This document shows positions 60,466 to 64,000 of a stretch of 64,000 nucleotides of DNA, in pieces (positions within the stretch are counted from its first letter, which is position 1; every line of letters starts with the position of its first letter). Source of the DNA: Combretum micranthum. Its lineage: Eukaryota > Streptophyta > Magnoliopsida > Myrtales > Combretaceae. Below the pieces are notes generated by a model. That model did no database searches and had not been told where the DNA came from. It saw only the letters and a list, made by a program, of their open reading frames with translations. The DNA lies in contig JAMXBD010001405.1 in NCBI GenBank assembly GCA_024138025.1, positions 310,001-374,000 on the forward strand. Direction: 5' to 3'. Position numbers and translations under genes: made by a program.

Positions 60466-61311
60466 ACTCTCTATTCACAATATTCCTATGAGCATACATA
60501 ATAAATACAATGAAATCCCTATTTTCAACTGATTAACATAACCCATAGCAAATTAGAGTATTATACATACATTGTGTATTGAGTATGATATGTGGGTTCT
60601 GTGGTGTTAATGCGGTTTATATATATTTTTTTCCAAACCGTTTCTTCACTAACTAATTCAAATATCACAATGCGACATGTCACCAAAACCATGATATGCT
60701 TGATCAAAACGAACAACACTATATGTACAAAATAAGATGTAGTGTTACACATTGTTACAGACACCTTATCTACATAATTTCACACTATAATACAAAACAT
60801 TAGACACAACAATCTATAATTACTCACATTATTCAATCTATGGTTTAAGAATTGAAATTACTACATAAAGGAAAGAAATCGGGAGACAGAGAATCTTTTT
60901 TACTTTTTCTTCACTGGAAACTAACTTGATGAGTTGAAATGGAGAAAGTAGGATAAGAAAAAATGAAAGTGTTTGTGTGAGTAGGTTGGTGGACGATGGT
61001 GGGAGACCAGAGAAAGAGTGAAGGAGTGGGGAGAATTTTGAAAAATGAGGAGGAGGTTTCTATTTTGTGTGTGGAATATACAACAGCAGAGGGTTGAAAA
61101 GCAGAAGTGTGGACTAGGCCTTCTTTGTATATCATAAAACATGATTAAGGTGCGAGCATGACTCAAGCCTTCTTTGTAAATTAACTGCTTGTGCCTTCTT
61201 TCTTAAAATTATCCTACAATAATGTTGCATCCACAGCATGTGACTACACTCGCCTAAATCTGTAATAAGTTTCTCTGGGGCCCCTTTTTGGGTTAATCTT
61301 TGAAAAGGGCT

Positions 61312-63394
61312 TCAAGCGTGTATCTCTCCTTCCCTCAGGTGATAGAACCACCATCAAACCAACCTAAGCACAGTTGAAGATGGTCCCCAATTATAAGGTC
61401 ACACAATCCATTGCTTTTGGGCATTTGGCTCATGGCACCATGCACACCTCTACCTAAACTATCTAAAGTGAACACCTAATAAATCGATTTTATTTGTAAT
61501 ATATCATCTTAAAAAAATGTGGTTTTGGATTATGAATCTTGAGAAAAATCTTTATAATGATTGTTATTCTATTAAAAGAAAGAGAGAATAATAACTCACT
61601 CACTCTCTCTATTTAATGATTTTTAGATTATTTATATAATATAAAGAAAAAGTTATCAAATCCCATCTTCAAGTTTATTCATTGGCAAGATTAACTATAT
61701 TAAAATTAATTTGGATTAATCAAGATTGTGTTTAGTACATCAACATCACATTAGTTTTGTATATATTTGAATCGGGTTTGTAAGAAAATAAATGAAAAAA
61801 AATACTTAATTATTTAAAACGCATATATTTTAAAATAAATAAAGTGTAAACAATCTAGATAGATCCTAAAATAAATTTTGTGATTTGAAAAAACCGAAGG
61901 AGTTAAAGGTGATTTTGTTTGACAAACCCACTTTTGATGGGATCATATTCCACTCTCAAGCTTTTGAAAATAAACAATTTTAAAGATCAACATTAATAAA
62001 GGAAATGGGGTCTGTGAAACTATTTTACCCACTCTCTCTTTTGATGATGCAGTTAGTTTTGTCTAGTTGCACTAACCTGTGTTTTAATTGGGTCCAAGAG
62101 TCAACCGACCAACCCTAGTGGCTTGATTCGTCAGTTGATTGGCCATTGCTCCAGCACTTTATTCTCCTCATTGCAGTGCCTTCAAATGAAGGTCCTTCTA
62201 GGTGGATATGGTTCGATTATGCTCCAATGAAGTCCATGCATTAGATTTATACCACAACATTTCATGTGGGAAGATTCTCATGCATAATTATAAACAAAAT
62301 GGATTGGAATATAGTGTATTAAATTTGATTTAAGCTGGAGTCGAATTTTTCGTGCTCAAGTTATATTCGTAATCGATTATACTAATAATTTTAAGTTTAA
62401 AATCCATTCAAAATAGTATTTTATAAACTCATTATCGACTTAATTAAATTAATTTTAAAAAGTATACTTTTAATTTTCAACATTTTAACAGTTTTTTTTT
62501 CTATTTTAATCTTTTTTGGCCACCTTATTTCTTTCTCTACTTTAAGTCCATGATACTCTCATAAGTTCATAAAATCGAATTTTTTTAACCCTGTTAGTTT
62601 TTTTTTTGGGGAAAAAGTTTTAACATGGGACAAGATTTCTATGGCTTAAAATCATTAATTTAAATAAGGGACGGTTTGGATTGTTGAATTTTTATCTATA
62701 TCGCATTTGTTTGGTTAGTTTATGAGTGAAATTATCAATTTTTTTTATTAGTATTTATTTATGGCAAATATTTATTTGAAAAAAATAAAAATATAATGTC
62801 AAAACGATTATGATATGATAAAACAACTAATAACTAAACTGAAATAAATTTGACATATTATTTGAAAGTAATAAAAAAAAAAACCTGCACAAAAAAATGA
62901 AAAGTTTCTGGAAAAATTAAAAGAAAAATCCATTCTGGCCATTGGAAAAACCACTGTAAAACAATGAAGGGGCATTCTATTGATGAAATAAGGAAAGATT
63001 ATTATTTCAGGAAATATAAAAACTAAGGCGCAAATCAATCGAAGTGCAAAAACAACTTTCAGACAGAAAGCTCCATTTACAAGAAGAGGAAACTGATCCA
63101 GATTCTGAATAAACATAAAGCTAAATCGTTGGAAGCAACCCCCTTGATCGAAAGATAAAGCTTTAAGCCCCTCGATTCCTTGTGCTTAATGCTAAGGCAA
63201 TGAGAGAGAGAGGGAGGGTATCCTGTTGTCTTTGAAAAACAGTACAAGATTTCAGTCTTTCTGATAAGTAACTTCCGGTAGGAAGGGGAAAAAAAATCTT
63301 CTTCGTGTATCCATTTAAAACCCATCTTAACAAAAGGTTATTTGGTTCCACCATTTTTTTTTCCATTGGACCGATTCTATCATATTTTTAATGA
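61312..63394. other. Intergenic, nothing recognised
   Basis: AT-rich, several homopolymer runs, no supported gene. The minus-strand frames at 62808-63366 are low-complexity F/S/L-rich translations and are not called. Confidence 0.45.
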
Positions 63395-63690
63395 ATAAAT
63401 TATACCAAAAAATTATAATATTTTAGATGAGTTTATTTAAGATCACAACATTTTCAGTAATTCATTTGAAGTTGTGATATCATAACGTATAAGAGATTGG
63501 TCAATTCAAGCTACTATTGACATACGTCATAACATGGAGCTTAAATTTTTTTTCTACATATATCAAGAGTGATCTCAAAACTTATTTTTTAAATATCGTG
63601 ATTTTAAATTAATCACTTGAAATATTATAACTTAAAATCAACTTATTTCAAATGTTGATGTTCTAATATAATTACTACTGTAATACTTAA
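63395..63690. repeat. Family B MITE
   Basis: Left TTATAATATTTTAGATGAG then TTTATTTAAGATCACAAC; right mirrored ATTAGAACATCAACATTTG then AAGTTGATTTTAAGTTATAA. Similar to 3205-3607. Confidence 0.4.
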
Positions 63691-64000
63691 ATTATTAATT
63701 AATTATTTATTTTAATCGTCCAAAATCGATGCAAGACATCTAGCTTGGTTTCTGGATTTCCCATCAACATCAAAATCCCAATTTTCATGTGCTAATATCT
63801 GAGACTGCTATAAAATTGACTACCGACATCAATGAGCCAGTGTCTTTTATATTTTTTATTTTCTGCACTTCTTCTTCTTCTTTTCTCAAAAGTTTTATTA
63901 TTTTTTGTTCATTCGTTAATTTATCTTAATGTGGTGATTTATTATTTTTTTAATTTAATAATTCAAGCCAATGGAATTGTATCATATCTTAAAAATGAAT
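63691..64000. other. Window edge, nothing recognised
   Basis: AT-rich sequence with a short CTT-rich patch (63868-63882). No feature supported. Confidence 0.4.

Larger units (their letters stand above)
57947..61311 (-). mobile_element. Mutator-like element with long inverted repeats
   Basis: Left arm 57947-58130 and right arm about 61130-61311 are inverted copies. For example, left GTCGCATGCTGTGAG and right-mirrored GTCACATGCTGTGGATG; left AGAAAGAAGG...AGGCACAAG and mirrored AGAAAGAAGGCACAAG; both include TGCTCGCACCTT. Arms of nearly 200 bp, a 3.4-kb body and transposase-like remnants on the minus strand fit a Mutator-like element. The exact outer ends and the 9-11-bp target duplication could not be fixed. 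Everything inside is decayed. Confidence 0.68.

Noticed and set aside
60911..61166. Overlapping 74- and 81-codon minus-strand frames
   Set aside because: They lie partly in the right inverted arm of the Mutator-like element and translate a GA-rich stretch; no domain.
62808..63366. Three overlapping minus-strand frames
   Set aside because: Phe/Ser/Leu-rich shadows of AT-rich sequence, no family signal.

Overview
The window looks like nuclear DNA of a flowering plant, most likely a eudicot: AT-rich, intron-containing, gene-poor and full of transposable elements. The species cannot be named from sequence alone. I see no bacterial or organellar block, no CRISPR array, and no tRNA or rRNA gene I can defend.

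Genes. One clear host gene is present: a 20-exon aconitate hydratase of the mitochondrial/IRP1 type on the + strand (47363-55401), with a TATA box, a Ser/Arg-rich presequence and about 994 codons once five small indels are allowed for. As given, its frame is broken in exons 12, 13 and 17, with two early stops. A second likely gene lies on the minus strand at the left edge (704-1092). It is a small protein of about 130 residues whose coding frame carries no ATG unless a single frameshift near 1055 is accepted. Its upstream side is CT-rich with an AAACCCTAA box.

Transposons, left to right. (1) A Helitron-like fragment (1524-1734) and two terminal-inverted-repeat MITEs (1828-2125, 3205-3607). 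(2) A minus-strand L1-type LINE ORF2 remnant (3786-6358 plus 11578-11830), split by a complete but dead Ty1/Copia element (6359-11577) with a 5-bp target duplication. (3) An AT-rich tract. (4) An 11.1-kb Ty3/Gypsy Tat-like element (13477-24577, target duplication GTGGG) with decayed gag-pol, a missing integrase core and a decayed antisense ORF before the 3' LTR. (5) A 0.93-kb inverted-repeat element (27978-28902) with a 10-bp target duplication that carries two exon-like pieces of a cellular gene. (6) A second Ty1/Copia element (34774-40149, target duplication AATCT) with unequal LTRs, inserted into a coding-looking stretch. (7) MITEs from 40.6 to 46.4 kb, some nested. (8) Right of the aconitase gene, a Helitron 3' end and a 3.4-kb Mutator-like element (57947-61311) with long inverted repeats, transposase-like remnants and a nested MITE.

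The transposons are old: LTR pairs differ at about one base in ten by eye and the ORFs are broken, so none looks autonomous. I did not find a clearly new biological system. The strongest leads are the gene-fragment-carrying element at 28 kb, the long-TIR Mutator-like element with nested insertion, the Copia-in-LINE nesting, and the unusual cluster of small deletions in otherwise perfect aconitase exons, which is either a very young pseudogene or assembly error.
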